NCBI GenBank assembly: GCA_030609785.1
Contig: JAUWTC010000096.1
Span: 1-7,901 of the forward strand
Direction of reading: 5' to 3'
Origin: Holophagae bacterium
GTDB taxonomy: Bacteria; Acidobacteriota; Thermoanaerobaculia; Thermoanaerobaculales; Sulfomarinibacteraceae
DNA length: 7,901 nt
Shown here: positions 1 to 5,995 of the stretch, in pieces
Numbering within the stretch: the first letter of the stretch is position 1
Layout: each line of letters starts with the position of its first letter
The notes under the pieces: model-generated
The model's database searches: none
The model's input: only the letters and a program-made list of their open reading frames with translations
What the model was told of the DNA's origin: nothing
Translations under genes and position numbers: made by a program

Positions 1-971
1 AATCGGTTGGCCACGCTTTTGATCAGGGCCTCCGCCAGCAACCCGACATCCGTGGGACGCTCGCTGAGAGGGGCGATCGTCAGGCGGATGACGTCGAGCC
101 GATAGAGCAGGTCTCGACGAAATCGTCCGGCATCGACTTCGTCTTCCAGGATGCGGTTGGTGGCGGCAAGGAGACGAAAATCAACGGTGATCGGCCGGCG
201 TCCCCCGACCCTCTCGACCGTGCGGTCCTCGAGAACCCGCAGGAGTTTTGCCTGCATGCTCTCGGGCAGTTCGCCGATCTCGTCGAGAAAAAGCGTGCCG
301 CCGTCTGCCTGTTCGAATCGCCCGGCACGCTGGGCGTCGGCGCCGGTGAAAGCCCCCTTTTCATGGCCGAAGAATTCACTTTCCGCCAGGGTGTCGGGGA
401 TGGAGGCGCAGTTGACGGCGACGAACGGCCCGGAACTCCGATTTGAGCGGCTGTGGATGCGGTGGGCCAGCACTTCTTTGCCGGTTCCGGAGGCTCCGGT
501 GATCAGGACCGTCGCATCGGTCGCCGCGGCGCGGTCGGCGATGGTCAACATTTCGAGCGTCGAGGGATCGCGGGTCAGGAACTCACCGGTGTCGGTTGAT
601 CTTTCGTGTTCTCCCAGTGTTCTCGAAACCAGGCCTCGGAGGGTTGCCGGGCTCTCCAGGGGTTTGGTCAGATAGTCCGTCGCACCCAATCGGACGGCTT
701 CCATCGCGTTCGAAATCGTCCCGAAGGCCGTCATCAGGATGACAGATGGAGGGTCGGCTGCCGCCAAGACCCTGCGTGCCAGTTCCAATCCGGTCATTCC
801 CGGCATCTGCTGGTCGGTCAGCACCAGGTCCACCTTGTGGTTGCTGAGAATGGTCAGCGCTTTCGCGCCGTCACCGGCTTCCAGCAGCCGGTAGTCCTCT
901 TCGGAGAGAATGTCGATCACCAGGGATCGGAAGGCGTCGTCGTCATCGACGACCAGAATCGTCGGCATCAT
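1..971 (-). CDS. Sigma-54-dependent NtrC-family response regulator (partial, C-terminus missing)
   Basis: Phosphorylation-dependent activator that drives sigma-54 RNA polymerase; cytoplasmic. 323 codons are visible before the window edge. The receiver domain covers about residues 4-118: acidic pocket D9/D10, phospho-acceptor D53 in LTDQQMPG, T81 and K103. The AAA+ domain starts near 130: Walker A GASGTGKE (159-166), sigma-54 contact loop GAFTGA (206-211), Walker B GGTLFLDE (224-231), and arginine-rich [12 protein letters not shown] (283-294). The C-terminal Fis-type DNA-binding domain should lie beyond position 1. The start is ATG at 971, overlapping the kinase stop as ATGA; AGGAGA lies 9 nt upstream (981-986). 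A second ATG follows directly at 968. It is the obvious partner of the upstream kinase (AtoC/ZraR/NtrC group); the regulon cannot be told from the sequence. Family assignment is very secure. Confidence 0.96.
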   Translation of the reverse strand, partial: MMPTILVVDDDDAFRSLVIDILSEEDYRLLEAGDGAKALTILSNHKVDLVLTDQQMPGMTGLELARRVLAAADPPSVILMTAFGTISNAMEAVRLGATDYLTKPLESPATLRGLVSRTLGEHERSTDTGEFLTRDPSTLEMLTIADRAAATDATVLITGASGTGKEVLAHRIHSRSNRSSGPFVAVNCASIPDTLAESEFFGHEKGAFTGADAQRAGRFEQADGGTLFLDEIGELPESMQAKLLRVLEDRTVERVGGRRPITVDFRLLAATNRILEDEVDAGRFRRDLLYRLDVIRLTIAPLSERPTDVGLLAEALIKSVANR

Positions 972-2221
972 TGTTCGGTGTCTCCTGCGGGGAGGGTCAG
1001 GACAGCGGTCGTGCCCCCGCCGTTCCGGTGGCCCAGTGTCAGGCTTCCGCCGTTGGCTTCGGCAAGCGTTCGTGCGATCGTCAGCCCGAGGCCGGCGCCG
1101 TCAGGGCGATGGGTGACGTATGGCTGGAAGAGTTCTTCCGGATCGTCTCCCGGCCCCGGACCTTGGTCGGAAATCTGAATCTCTACGGTGTCGCCGACGC
1201 TGTGACCAGAGATCTCAACGGCCGAGTCGTCGGGAGTGTGCGACAGGGCGTTCGAGAGCAGGTTCTCAACGATGTGGTCGAGATGGTCGGGGTCGACTCT
1301 GGTTTCGACGGATCCAGGAATGTCACAACGGACCTGGGACATATTTCTCGCCAATGCCGAGAGACTCTGGGCCAGGTTGACGGTGGTGACTTCGGGTACC
1401 GGGGGGCGTGCGAAATCCAGCAGCGTGCTGAGCATTCGGTCCATTCGGTCGGCTTGGACAACGATCGCCTGTGCCCGGTCGCGAGGATCGCTCTCTTTGA
1501 TACGTTCCCCAAGTAACTGCGCCGAGCCCTTGATCGTTGCCAGAGGATTCTTCAACTGGTGTGCCAGTCCGGCCCCGGCCCGGCCGAGAGCTTCCAACCG
1601 CCTTCGGTCGGCTTCGACTTCTGCCTCGTGCCGCTGGCGGATCAAGAGACGGCCTCCAAGAACGGCCAGGGCGACGAGGCCGAGCCCGACTGCGACGGAG
1701 GACGGAAGCAGGAGCCGGATGGGAAGGGGGGGCGAGGCCGCGCCGGGACTCAAGAATACCTCGAGAGTGCGTCGTCCCCTGCGGCTCCGGGGCTGCCCCG
1801 GCGTTCTCTGGGAATCGATGTTCCACGGCCGGCCTCTGGGGCCACCCATCGGTCCGACGAAGAGATCGATCGGTCGAGGCGACAGGGTCGGGTCGGTCTC
1901 TCCGACTTCGGCCAATGACTGGCCCTCTCCATCCCTGAGGCACAGGCCGATGATGGGTTGCTGGACCTCCTGCCACAGGCTCTCCAGCAGTTCTTGTTCG
2001 GCGCCCTGATCAGTCTCCCTCAGGCGGCTTTCGACCCTGTGGGCCAGACCGAGAACGCGCCCGTCCAGAGCCAAGGCCTCTCGTTGCTTGAAGGCGTAGC
2101 CTGCCAGGCTTGCCAGTCCGATCAGCAAAGCGGCAACGACCGCCGCGGCCGAAGGAAGCAGGACGTCCCATCGGCAATTTCTGAGATCGGGTTGCTGTGC
2201 CACGGTGCCACTGTACTCCAA
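968..2221 (-). CDS. Membrane sensor histidine kinase, NtrB/AtoS/ZraS-like
   Basis: Autophosphorylating sensor that should pass phosphate to D53 of the downstream regulator. 417 residues. Order: short N-terminal tail, TM1 about 22-44, an extracytoplasmic region of about 120 residues (46-165) with no domain I recognise, TM2 about 167-190, a charged linker, then the HisKA H-box with H221 in AHQLKNPL. The ATPase domain has an N-box (N320, N324), G1 motif DQGPGPG (352-358) and G2 motif GAGLGL (375-380). The longest start is TTG at 2221, five codons after an in-frame stop, and it has no clear ribosome site. GTG at 2203 (codon 7) has GGAG 12 nt upstream and is a fair alternative. It is divergent from the PpiC lipoprotein gene and translationally coupled to the regulator. 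The signal sensed is unknown. Confidence 0.93.
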   Translation of the reverse strand: MEYSGTVAQQPDLRNCRWDVLLPSAAAVVAALLIGLASLAGYAFKQREALALDGRVLGLAHRVESRLRETDQGAEQELLESLWQEVQQPIIGLCLRDGEGQSLAEVGETDPTLSPRPIDLFVGPMGGPRGRPWNIDSQRTPGQPRSRRGRRTLEVFLSPGAASPPLPIRLLLPSSVAVGLGLVALAVLGGRLLIRQRHEAEVEADRRRLEALGRAGAGLAHQLKNPLATIKGSAQLLGERIKESDPRDRAQAIVVQADRMDRMLSTLLDFARPPVPEVTTVNLAQSLSALARNMSQVRCDIPGSVETRVDPDHLDHIVENLLSNALSHTPDDSAVEISGHSVGDTVEIQISDQGPGPGDDPEELFQPYVTHRPDGAGLGLTIARTLAEANGGSLTLGHRNGGGTTAVLTLPAGDTEQ

Positions 2222-2275
2222 CCCAGCGAAACCGGCCTATGCCCTCCAGGCTCCTGGCATGATATTCTGCGCCCC
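2222..2275. promoter_or_regulatory. Divergent promoter region between kinase and PpiC operon
   Basis: Only 54 bp separate the two divergent starts, so both promoters must lie here or inside the genes. On the minus strand, TATCAT (2264-2259) resembles a -10 box for the kinase, but no good -35 is seen. On the plus strand, the AT-rich patch GATATTCT (2261-2268) sits just before the ATG of the lipoprotein gene, and no Shine-Dalgarno sequence precedes that ATG. These are weak signals; the region is inferred from gene layout more than from motifs. Confidence 0.3.
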
Positions 2276-3106
2276 ATGCGTCGACTTCGAGCTGATGTGA
2301 TCCTGGTGGCGGCCGCTGTTTTCGCTGCAGGGTGTGGCGTCGAAGAGACCGTGGTGGCCCGGGTGGACGGTGTCGAGGTCGATGTCGTACAGGTTCAGAC
2401 ATATCTCGAAAGGGTCACCGGGAGCCAGTGGGCTGACGTGGATTCCAGAACCGCCTCAAGGATCTTGGATCAGTTCCTGGAGCAGGAGGCTGTTGCCAGG
2501 GCCCTGGCAAATGGGCCCGGGGGGGCGTCGGCCGACGTCGTCGAACGATCGGCCCTCTTGCTACGGTTCGCCGAGGAGGTTTGCGGTCCTCCACCAACTG
2601 TTGCGCCCGCTGAGATCGCTGCTGCCGTGGACATTCGAATGGCGGAGGTCGTGCCGGAGCAGGTCTTGATCCGCCAGGTGTTGTTGTGGGACCTTGCCGA
2701 TGCTCAGGAGGTTCGGACTCGTTTCGATCAGGGTGAGGAGTTCACAGACCTCTCCAGGAAATACAGCCGGGCGCCCAACGCCGAGAGTGGTGGGTTGGTC
2801 GGCTGGGTAGTCCGTGGGACGCAGCCCGATGACGTTGAGTCGGAGATATTCTCTCTTGACGTCGGCCAGGTTTCTCGCCCCGTGGAGGGGCCGGCCGGGT
2901 ATCATCTGTTCCAGGTTCTCGAGGTTCGGGCCTCGGGGCATGTGTCCGAGGTCGTTGCTTCGTCCGAGGCGCGGCGGGAACTGGAGAGTGCCGGGAGTCG
3001 GGAGCATATGAGCCGGTGTGTCGACCAGGCGGTCAGCCAAGCCGGCGTCGTGATTTTCAAAGAAAATCTCTGGTTTGAATACCAGGAACGGTTCGCGGAG
3101 GACTGA
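2276..3106 (+). CDS. PpiC-type peptidyl-prolyl isomerase lipoprotein
   Basis: Probable periplasmic, lipid-anchored foldase of the parvulin class. 276 residues. The N-terminus is a lipoprotein signal: MRRLR, a hydrophobic run, and lipobox AAGC with the lipidated cysteine at C20. A SurA_N/PrsA-like helical region follows (about 28-125). The rotamase domain spans about 130-218, with the family pattern GEEFTDLSRKYS, SGGLVGW and VGQVSRPVEGPAGYHLFQV. ATG at 2276 was chosen because it places the signal peptide exactly at the N-terminus; the reading frame is open far upstream, but that part is antisense to the kinase. There is no clear ribosome site. The stop overlaps the next start as TGATG. PrsA-like lipoprotein foldases and SurA-like proteins are known to occur in tandem; this pair fits that arrangement. 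Confidence 0.92.
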   Translation: MRRLRADVILVAAAVFAAGCGVEETVVARVDGVEVDVVQVQTYLERVTGSQWADVDSRTASRILDQFLEQEAVARALANGPGGASADVVERSALLLRFAEEVCGPPPTVAPAEIAAAVDIRMAEVVPEQVLIRQVLLWDLADAQEVRTRFDQGEEFTDLSRKYSRAPNAESGGLVGWVVRGTQPDDVESEIFSLDVGQVSRPVEGPAGYHLFQVLEVRASGHVSEVVASSEARRELESAGSREHMSRCVDQAVSQAGVVIFKENLWFEYQERFAED

Positions 3107-4086
3107 TGCTGAAGAGAATGTTGTGTGTAGGAATGGTGCCGTTGGTTTTGACTGTTGCGACCGTCGCGTCGGGTGCGGAAAGGGAAGTGCTCGAGGCAAT
3201 CTTGATCCGGGTCAACGACCGAATCGTCACCGTAAGCGAGTTCGAGGTTCGATTTCACCAGGAACTGGCCCAGATACCGACACCGCCCGAGGGTGAAGCG
3301 TTGCTGACCTTTCGGGATCAGTTGGTGGAAAATCTGGTCAATGAAATGATCCTGATGGAAAGGGCTGAAGAAAAGAACATCGTTCCCGACGAGGGCGCCA
3401 TCGACCAGGCCGTTGCCGGGTTGCGCGAAGAAAACGACCTCCAGGATGACGAATTGTTCGAGGCGGCGCTCAGAGAATCGGGAATGACCGAAGAGTCGCT
3501 CCGCGATCGGTATCGCAGGTCGTTCATGGTCCAAAGGGCGGCCCAGGGCGAAGTCCGCCCGACCGAGATCACCCAGGAAGAACTCAAAATGATCTACGAG
3601 AAAGAGAAGGACAATTTCGCCGTGCCGGCCAAGGTTGAACTCCAACAGATGATCTTCCCCGTAGCCGCGGACGGATCCGACACCGAGGCTGTGGCGGGCC
3701 GCGTGCTGGCGATGTTGGAGCGGGTCGAGGGAGGCGCGGACTTGCAGGCTGAGGCGACGTTGGCCGGTGCGGATCTCCAGGATCTCGGCGCCATCCCGCT
3801 CCAGGATCTCCGACCGGAACTGGTTGAATTGCTCGACTCTCTCGGGGACGGTGATTTCTCTGATCCCGCGGTAACGTCCGGAGGTATTCAGGTTCTTCGT
3901 CTGGTGCAGCGAATCCCGGAGGGCTACCGACCTTTTGAGGAGGTCGAGGGAGAGATCCGGCGCCGCGAGACCGAGAGGGTTTTCTACGACCAGCGTAGCG
4001 GATTCATCGACCGGCTCAGGGAGAACTACCTGGTCGAGGTCCACCGAGAGCGTCTTGCCGGTGCCGGCGGGGTTCTCGATGGCTGA
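3106..4086 (+). CDS. SurA-like periplasmic chaperone/peptidyl-prolyl isomerase
   Basis: Predicted periplasmic chaperone for outer-membrane or secreted proteins. 326 residues. A Sec signal peptide covers about residues 1-23, with probable cleavage after ASG-A. The SurA N-terminal domain follows, starting ILIRVNDRIVTVSEFE, then a long helical region rich in Glu and Arg (about 55-165). A PpiC-like segment lies at about 178-272 and is reduced: the parvulin GG-x-LGW pattern is replaced by LGAIPLQDL, so isomerase activity is doubtful and a pure chaperone role is possible. The start ATG at 3106 overlaps the upstream stop (TGATG), with GGAGGA at 3097-3102. The gene ends 8 bp inside the next gene. Resemblance to SurA is from the N-domain and architecture; I do not assign the gene symbol. 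Confidence 0.86.
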   Translation: MLKRMLCVGMVPLVLTVATVASGAEREVLEAILIRVNDRIVTVSEFEVRFHQELAQIPTPPEGEALLTFRDQLVENLVNEMILMERAEEKNIVPDEGAIDQAVAGLREENDLQDDELFEAALRESGMTEESLRDRYRRSFMVQRAAQGEVRPTEITQEELKMIYEKEKDNFAVPAKVELQQMIFPVAADGSDTEAVAGRVLAMLERVEGGADLQAEATLAGADLQDLGAIPLQDLRPELVELLDSLGDGDFSDPAVTSGGIQVLRLVQRIPEGYRPFEEVEGEIRRRETERVFYDQRSGFIDRLRENYLVEVHRERLAGAGGVLDG

Positions 4087-5029
4087 GCGAGTCTGGGTTA
4101 AAAACCTCAAGCCGGGGACCGAGCTGGATGAGGTCTACGTCGTTCGTACGCGGGAATTGCGCAAGCGCCGAGGCGGCGGAAATTACCTGGCGGTCACCCT
4201 GGGTGACAGTACCGGTGAGGTGAGTTCCCTGGCGTGGGAGCACGCTGAGGGGTTGGCCAAGGTATGTGAGCCGGGAGCGGTCGTGCGCATCGGCGGACAT
4301 GTGCAGCAATACCAGGGCCGAACGCAGGTGGTCTTTCGGAGGGCCGAACCGGTTGACGGCTCGGATGTCGATCCGAGTCTTTTCGTTCGGGCTTCCTCCG
4401 TCGATGCCGACGTCCTGTGGCGGAAGATGCAGGAACTTATCGCTGCCATGGAGGATGCCGACCTCCGGCAGCTGTTGTTCAGGATCTTCTCCGATCCGGA
4501 CGTCGAAACCCGCTTCCGGGTGGCGCCGGCCGCCAAGACAATGCACCATGCCTTCAGGTCCGGTCTCCTGGAACACACGGTGTCCGTAGCCGGGGCCGGC
4601 CTGGCCCTGGCCCGACATTATCGCTTGCATCAGGACCTGGTGTTGGCCGGGATCTTGCTGCATGATCTGGGCAAGATCTGGGAATTGGAAGCCGAGAACT
4701 CAATTGAATACACCGATGACGGTCGATTGATCGGCCACCTGGCGCTGGAGACCCTCTATGTTGACCGCGTGATCGGCGATTTGGAGAGCTTCCCGGAAGA
4801 GATGCGCCGCCAGCTCTTGCACATCCTGCTTTCCCACCACGGCGAGTACGCCTACGGGTCGCCGAGGAGGCCTAAAACACCGGAAGCGATGCTGGTGCAT
4901 ATGGTGGACAATCTGGACGCGCGACTGTCCGGCATGTTCGAGGCGATCGAGCAGGACGGAGATTCCGACCAGGCCTGGAGCGGTTTTTCCCGAATGCTGG
5001 AGCGCAACGTGTATAGGCGGAGATTGTAG
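4079..5029 (+). CDS. YhaM-like 3'-5' exoribonuclease (OB-fold plus HD domain)
   Basis: Likely cytoplasmic metal-dependent 3'-5' exonuclease acting on RNA or single-stranded DNA, as in the YhaM/CBF1 family. 316 residues, the usual family length. An OB-fold nucleic-acid-binding domain covers about 12-90 (LAVTLGDSTGEVSSLAWE, VRIGGHVQQYQGR). The HD domain follows, with HH at 156-157, the EHT motif (H166), the metal-binding HD pair H195-D196 in LLHDLGKIWEL, H253-H254 in LLSHHGEY, and D277 in MVDNLDA. The start ATG at 4079 lies 8 bp inside the preceding gene, so translation is probably coupled; only a weak GGGG (4069-4072) precedes it. It is the last gene of the three-gene operon. Linkage of an RNA exonuclease to periplasmic foldases has no obvious functional logic and may be simple co-transcription. 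Confidence 0.9.
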   Translation: MAERVWVKNLKPGTELDEVYVVRTRELRKRRGGGNYLAVTLGDSTGEVSSLAWEHAEGLAKVCEPGAVVRIGGHVQQYQGRTQVVFRRAEPVDGSDVDPSLFVRASSVDADVLWRKMQELIAAMEDADLRQLLFRIFSDPDVETRFRVAPAAKTMHHAFRSGLLEHTVSVAGAGLALARHYRLHQDLVLAGILLHDLGKIWELEAENSIEYTDDGRLIGHLALETLYVDRVIGDLESFPEEMRRQLLHILLSHHGEYAYGSPRRPKTPEAMLVHMVDNLDARLSGMFEAIEQDGDSDQAWSGFSRMLERNVYRRRL

Positions 5030-5030
5030 G

Positions 5031-5053
5031 GGCTGTCGGCTGTCAGCTGTCAG
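5031..5053. repeat. Short tandem repeat GGCTGTC, about three copies
   Basis: Directly after the YhaM stop codon the sequence reads GGCTGTC twice and then AGCTGTCAG. It contains a small CAGCTG palindrome. No T-run follows, so it is not a convincing terminator. It marks the left edge of the non-coding repeat-rich region. Confidence 0.6.
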
Positions 5054-5161
5054 AAAGAAAACAGTGCAGGCGAATGTCCCCGCCCCGGACGCGGACCCGG
5101 ACGCTGCAGCCGAAGCCGACGATCACCCCCAGAATTAAAGAGCGCCTCTCTCCGACGGGGC

Positions 5162-5236
5162 GTGCGGGGTCAGGCCTTCTTCACCGGGCAGCCCACCCGA
5201 AATCGGTGCCGTTGCGAAGAAGGCCTGACCGGGCAC
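5162..5236 (+). other. Stem-loop A of structured element copy 1
   Basis: A perfect 15-bp inverted repeat: GGTCAGGCCTTCTTC (5168-5182) pairs with GAAGAAGGCCTGACC (5216-5230). Beyond a 2x2 GG/GG mismatch, GTGC (5162-5165) pairs with GCAC (5233-5236). The 33-nt loop begins ACCGGGCAG and ends GCCGTTGC, and those ends are conserved in copy 2. No T-run follows, so an intrinsic terminator is unlikely. Confidence 0.85.
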
Positions 5237-5290
5237 CCCTCGGCGACACCGTCAGCAATCGAGTCTCGGCTGACGGCAGTAGGCCGCCGC

Positions 5291-5358
5291 TCGTCATTTC
5301 TGCGGGGCCGGGTGTTCGTTGCAGATTACGCCTCGCTTCGGCCCCGCGGAAATGGCGA
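5291..5358 (+). other. Stem-loop C of structured element copy 1
   Basis: The 20-nt arm 5291-5310 pairs fully with 5339-5358. The core is ATTTCTGCGGGGCCG against CGGCCCCGCGGAAAT. The only non-Watson-Crick pairs are T5301-G5348 and T5294-G5355, both valid G.U pairs in plus-strand RNA. The loop is 28 nt and ends CCTCGCTT, similar to copy 2. A small extra hairpin, CGCCC-GCA-GGGCG, follows at 5367-5379. Confidence 0.85.
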
Positions 5359-5424
5359 CGCTGGTGCGCCCGCAGGGCGGATCAGAAGGCCGGGGTTGGG
5401 AACCGCGGCGGCGACGGGTATCCG

Positions 5425-5517
5425 CGACCGCGACAGGGCCGTCAACCGCGACCGCGACCGGGGCCGCAAACCGTCCCTGGCGCGGTCCACTGACGCTGTC
5501 AACGGACGCGGACGCGG
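5425..5517. repeat. GC-rich hexamer array (ACCGCG / GGACGC) between the two element copies
   Basis: This is imperfect repetition of CGCGAC/CCGCGA units at 5424-5460, then a less regular stretch, then GGACGCGGACGCGG (5504-5517) leading into copy 2. The same kind of hexamers precede copy 1 (5086-5105) and follow copy 2. Such short GC-rich repeats create long Arg/Asp/Pro-rich open frames in several phases, which explains the spurious ORFs here. Confidence 0.65.
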
Positions 5518-5579
5518 TTTCCTTCCGCCCAAGCCCACGACCACCCCAAACTCCAAGAGCGTCCCTCTCCGACGGCGCG

Positions 5580-5653
5580 TGCCTGGTACGGTTTTCTTCA
5601 CCGGGCAGTCCCCCCGCCCGAGCCGCCGTTGCGAAGAAAGCCGATACCTGGCA
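5580..5653 (+). other. Stem-loop A of structured element copy 2
   Basis: GGTACGGTTTTCTTC (5585-5599) pairs with GAAGAAAGCCGATACC (5633-5648), with one bulged A (5644) and one T5592-G5640 wobble. After a T/T mismatch, TGCC (5580-5583) pairs with GGCA (5650-5653). The lower stem differs from copy 1 (GGTCAGGCC) yet stays paired. Loop ends ACCGGGCAG and GCCGTTGC are identical to copy 1. Confidence 0.85.
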
Positions 5654-5710
5654 ACGCTCGGCGACACCCTCAGCAATCGAGTCTCGGCCGACGCCGTAGG
5701 CCGTCGAGGT

Positions 5711-5770
5711 CATTTTCCTCAAGGGGCGATATTTCCCCTAATCCGACCTCGTTGCCCCTTGAGGAGAATG
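5711..5770 (+). other. Stem-loop C of structured element copy 2
   Basis: ATTTTCCTCAAGGGGC (5712-5727) pairs along its full length with GCCCCTTGAGGAGAAT (5754-5769), with one T5715-G5766 wobble; C5711-G5770 extends it. Apart from the leading ATTT, most of the stem differs from copy 1 (ATTTCTGCGGGGCCG), but pairing is kept. The 26-nt loop ends CCTCGTT, like copy 1. No terminal T-run is present. Confidence 0.87.
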
Positions 5771-5852
5771 CGCCGAGCGGGGGCGCAAAGCGCTCCCGAA
5801 GGCCGGGGTTAGAGAACAGTGTCCGGGGCAGGCGCCCGCATCGGGTATCCGG

Positions 5853-5968
5853 GACCGCGGCCGCGACCGCGTCCGAGTCGGCGACCGCATCCGCAAACCG
5901 CGACCGCGTCAGGGACCGCGAGCCGCGACAGTCAACCGCGTCCGCAGACCGCGACGGCGACCGCGTCA
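5853..5968. repeat. GC-rich hexamer array after element copy 2
   Basis: Many imperfect copies of GACCGCG/GTCCGCG occur across this stretch, for example GACCGCGGCCGCGACCGCG at 5853-5871, AACCGCGACCGCGTCAG at 5896-5912 and GACCGCGTCAG at 5959-5969. Related units occur before copy 1 and between the copies. It separates the structured elements from the convergent selenoprotein gene. Confidence 0.65.
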
Positions 5969-5979
5969 GTGATCCGGGT

Positions 5980-5991
5980 CCGGGGCCCCGG
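5980..5991. other. Perfect 12-bp palindrome CCGGGGCCCCGG
   Basis: It lies four bases past the stop codon of the minus-strand selenoprotein gene. It could form a small hairpin at the transcript end, but no T-run follows on the minus strand, so a rho-independent terminator is not supported. In DNA this GC-rich, a 12-bp palindrome may also be incidental. Confidence 0.3.
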
Positions 5992-5995
5992 CGGG

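Larger units (their letters stand above)
5086..5432 (+). repeat. Complex structured element, copy 1
   Basis: First of two diverged copies of an element about 350 bp long. Blocks identical in both copies are, in order: CTCTCCGACGG (5148-5158), TTCTTCACCGGGCAG (5177-5191), GCCGTTGCGAAGAA (5208-5221), CTCGGCGACACC (5239-5250), TCAGCAATCGAGTCTCGGC (5252-5270), GAAGGCCGGGGTT (5385-5397) and CGGGTATCCG (5415-5424). Between them lie hairpins A and C, whose stem sequences differ from copy 2 while pairing is kept, plus an 8-bp stem CCGTCAGC/GCTGACGG (5249-5256 with 5269-5276). GC-rich GGACGC/ACCGCG hexamers border it. The pattern fits a structured RNA or a hairpin-bearing repeat element, not a protein gene. 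I do not recognise a known family. Strand is assigned from wobble pairs. Confidence 0.8.
5503..5859 (+). repeat. Complex structured element, copy 2
   Basis: Second copy of the element, offset by about 413-427 bp from copy 1. Conserved blocks lie at 5565-5575, 5594-5608, 5625-5638, 5657-5668, 5670-5688, 5798-5810 and 5842-5851, in the same order as copy 1. Stretch 5657-5688 matches 5239-5270 at 31 of 32 positions, while the hairpin stems between the blocks differ strongly. A further hairpin with GCGCC (5770-5774) and GGCGC (5782-5786) replaces the copy-1 CGCCC/GGGCG hairpin at the matching place. As with copy 1, no protein gene is credible here. The function is unknown. Confidence 0.8.

Noticed and set aside
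2256..2271. Possible sigma-54 promoter TGGCATGATATTCTGC before the lipoprotein gene
   Set aside because: The GG and GC elements are 13 bases apart instead of the strict 12, and the TTGC part is CTGC. It is tempting because of the NtrC-type neighbour, but not supported.
1958..2275. Upstream extension of the PpiC lipoprotein frame
   Set aside because: It runs antisense to the kinase N-terminus, and ATG 2276 begins exactly at the lipoprotein signal peptide.
2902..4110. 402-residue minus-strand open frame opposite the SurA-like gene
   Set aside because: It is antisense to two well-supported genes with clear domain motifs; the long frame is expected from codon bias at high GC.
5162..5770. Hairpins A and C as intrinsic transcription terminators
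   Set aside because: Stems are long and GC-rich, but none is followed by a T-run on either strand. They occur inside a conserved multi-block element with covarying stems.
5086..5968. CRISPR array
   Set aside because: There are no repeats of 24-40 bp with regular unique spacers. The repetition is two large elements plus degenerate hexamers, and no cas genes are present.
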